Shown: positions 62,421 to 64,000 of the stretch, piece after piece | Numbering within the stretch: position 1 is the stretch's first letter | Layout: each line of letters begins with the position of its first letter | Assembly: GCA_013400975.1 (NCBI GenBank) | Contig: WBMZ01003306.1 | Location: forward strand, 62,001-126,000 | Length of the DNA stretch: 64,000 nt | Reading direction: 5' to 3' | From: Atrichornis clamosus | Lineage: Eukaryota; Chordata; Aves; Passeriformes; Menuridae | The notes under the pieces: generated by a model | The model's database searches: none | The model's input: only the letters and a program-made list of their open reading frames with translations | Told to the model about the DNA's origin: nothing | Position numbers and translations under genes: made by a program

Positions 62421-64000
62421 GGTTAGTATTCTTTATTATCTCCACCCTATCCAAATACAAATATGGCTGATCTTTTTGCTCAAGTTACAGAGAGAAGAAG
62501 AGCTGGCTGAGCCACATTTATAGTTTCCAGTTTGTGGGAAATTAATGTTTTGAAATTCTGATTCACCTTTTAAAAACTCAGAACAAACCAGAAAGATTCT
62601 CCTGCAAGCCAGAAATTCCAAACAAAAATTAATTTTCAGAAACAGTGCCTCATGGTGCTCCCAATACAAAATATATTCTGCAAGATCTTGGCAGCTGCCA
62701 ACTGGTTTAAATGTCCATGTTGGTTTCTGTCCTGCTCCATGTCAGCTTTCAGGCAACAGCTGCAAAATGCTCCCAGGATTTAATGTTCCAGAGCAGCCTC
62801 ACCATGTCTGATGCTTCGGGCAGACTTCCAGACTTCCTAATGAGTCGGCTTACAGGTTTGCTTATTGAGGGCCAGATTAGTCTGGAAGCCAAGTCAGAAA
62901 ACCCCAGGAATGTTGCTTTGTGCAGGCAACTTGGTGGGATTGTCCTGGAAGAAAAGTAGGACACTGGCTTGAGGACTGAAGAGGGACTGCCAGTTTCCAG
63001 GTGTGTAGGAAGAGGCAAGGACATCCCAGAGCTTCACCTGAGGAGACCCATATGGAAGTGGGGTTCTTGGAGCTTCCAAACTCCCAACTCAACCAGACCA
63101 AGTCTGCGTTGAGCTGCCTGGAAGGCCTGAGTGTATGATTTGCAGGATATTTATCCAGACAGGCCCAACAGCAGACTGATCTTCCTTGTATCCTTAGGCA
63201 TAAGGGCCCAGCATTTCCCAGAGGGAATGTGTTTCCCCCTGCCTGAGCCTGAACTTGCACATTCACCGTCGATTCAGGAAGGTCAGCTTTTACGGCATCC
63301 CTGACACCACTGTTCACTTCCAGTGTAATAAGCCCCAAGAGGTGATGTTTCCAAGGTATTTTGTGCTCACTGAATTGGCAGGTTCTCCTCATTCTCGGAA
63401 TGCAGGGTACTGGTGAACAGAAGTCTCTTTTCTGAAGTATTGAAATGGTCCTTGCCCTCCTCTCCCCTCCCCTCCCTTCCAGCAGTGATATTTTTCATTA
63501 TAGTTGACCAAATATTTGGGATTCTAGGGATGTTTAGAGGCAAAGGACTGAGCTTTATCATGCTCCAGCTACTCTTAACAATGTCCAAGGTGTACTTTGG
63601 TGGTATAATTCTATTATCTTGCTGCCTTTCACCTGTCTGGCATGATTGCCTTTTCATGCAGGAGGTGTTGAAATTCTTCCTATTTCTAGGATAATTAGAA
63701 ACACTAATATTCAGGTGACCTTTGGCCTGTTTTTACTGTTCTTTTTGGTTTGCTTTAGCTTCTAACTGTCCTGGCTTTCATCTGCTTCATTCTTGGGCAG
63801 TTGGCCCATGAGCTGTGCACTGTTATCTCTGGTCTGAAAGAGCAGTGGAAGGTGATTGATGAATATCTGTTTTTTAACAAATCTAAGCAGTTCTCCTTCT
63901 GTTTTAACACCAACTTCATCCATACAGTATGGACATTTGCACACAGTAGTCTACTTCTCTTTAGACACTTCGAATTCATGGAGATTTAATAGAATCTAGA

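Larger units (their letters stand above)
46280..64000 (+). other. RBMS3: RBMS3 intron, partial (downstream end outside window)
   Basis: The intron begins GTAAGA and runs past the window edge. It contains an (AT)10 tract at 58636-58655, a short duplication at 48075-48101 and two candidate conserved blocks (about 57560-57930 and 62080-62420). The pocket at about 62700-63500 is GC-richer than its surroundings and carries a 171-codon minus-strand open frame that I do not consider a gene. No further RBMS3 exon, CR1 copy or RNA gene was recognised. Confidence 0.83.

Noticed and set aside
62877..63392. 171-codon open frame on the minus strand, the longest seen in the window
   Set aside because: It lies in a GC-richer pocket with few stops in several frames, overlaps other open frames on the same strand, has no recognisable domain or splice context, and resembles no known protein.
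46280..64000. Alternative RBMS3 exon encoding an IQSQDRIMILHQLL-like peptide
   Set aside because: Searched by eye downstream of 46279 and not found; it is probably beyond the window or absent.

Overview
The window is vertebrate nuclear DNA, almost certainly from a bird and probably from a passerine (songbird lineage). It is AT-rich, intron-dominated sequence with avian CR1 retrotransposon remnants. It also carries one SINE with a tRNA-Ile-like head and a CR1 tail, the architecture of the passerine element TguSINE1. Nothing bacterial, phage or CRISPR-like was seen.

The only protein-coding gene I can support is RBMS3 (RNA-binding motif, single-stranded-interacting protein 3) on the + strand. 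Four internal exons lie at 5332-5378, 12521-12617, 15165-15215 and 46169-46279. They join in one frame (47+97+51+111 = 306 nt, 102 codons). All have AG/GT borders and encode the proline-, glutamine- and methionine-rich region that follows the second RRM. The two RRMs, the 5' exons and the 3'-terminal exons lie outside the window. The rest is intron: 1-5331 (partial), 5379-12520, 12618-15164, a 31-kb intron 15216-46168, and 46280-64000 (partial).

Interspersed repeats are sparse. They are a truncated minus-oriented CR1 (849-1713), the SINE (23455-23598), a much older CR1 fossil right beside it (about 23610-24600), another CR1 3' fragment with an internal deletion (about 43715-44105), and a doubtful CR1 3' end (about 8590-8660). 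Small tandem duplications and one (AT)10 tract complete the repeats.

The most interesting signals concern splicing. Two acceptors (exons at 5332 and 46169) sit downstream of strong poly-T tracts whose nearest AGs are skipped; using those AGs would bring in stop codons. The exon at 12521 is open for 48 codons past its donor, with an AATAAA 47 nt after the stop. Several intronic blocks look like candidate conserved non-coding elements, but only a cross-species alignment could confirm them. I found no convincing undescribed gene system.
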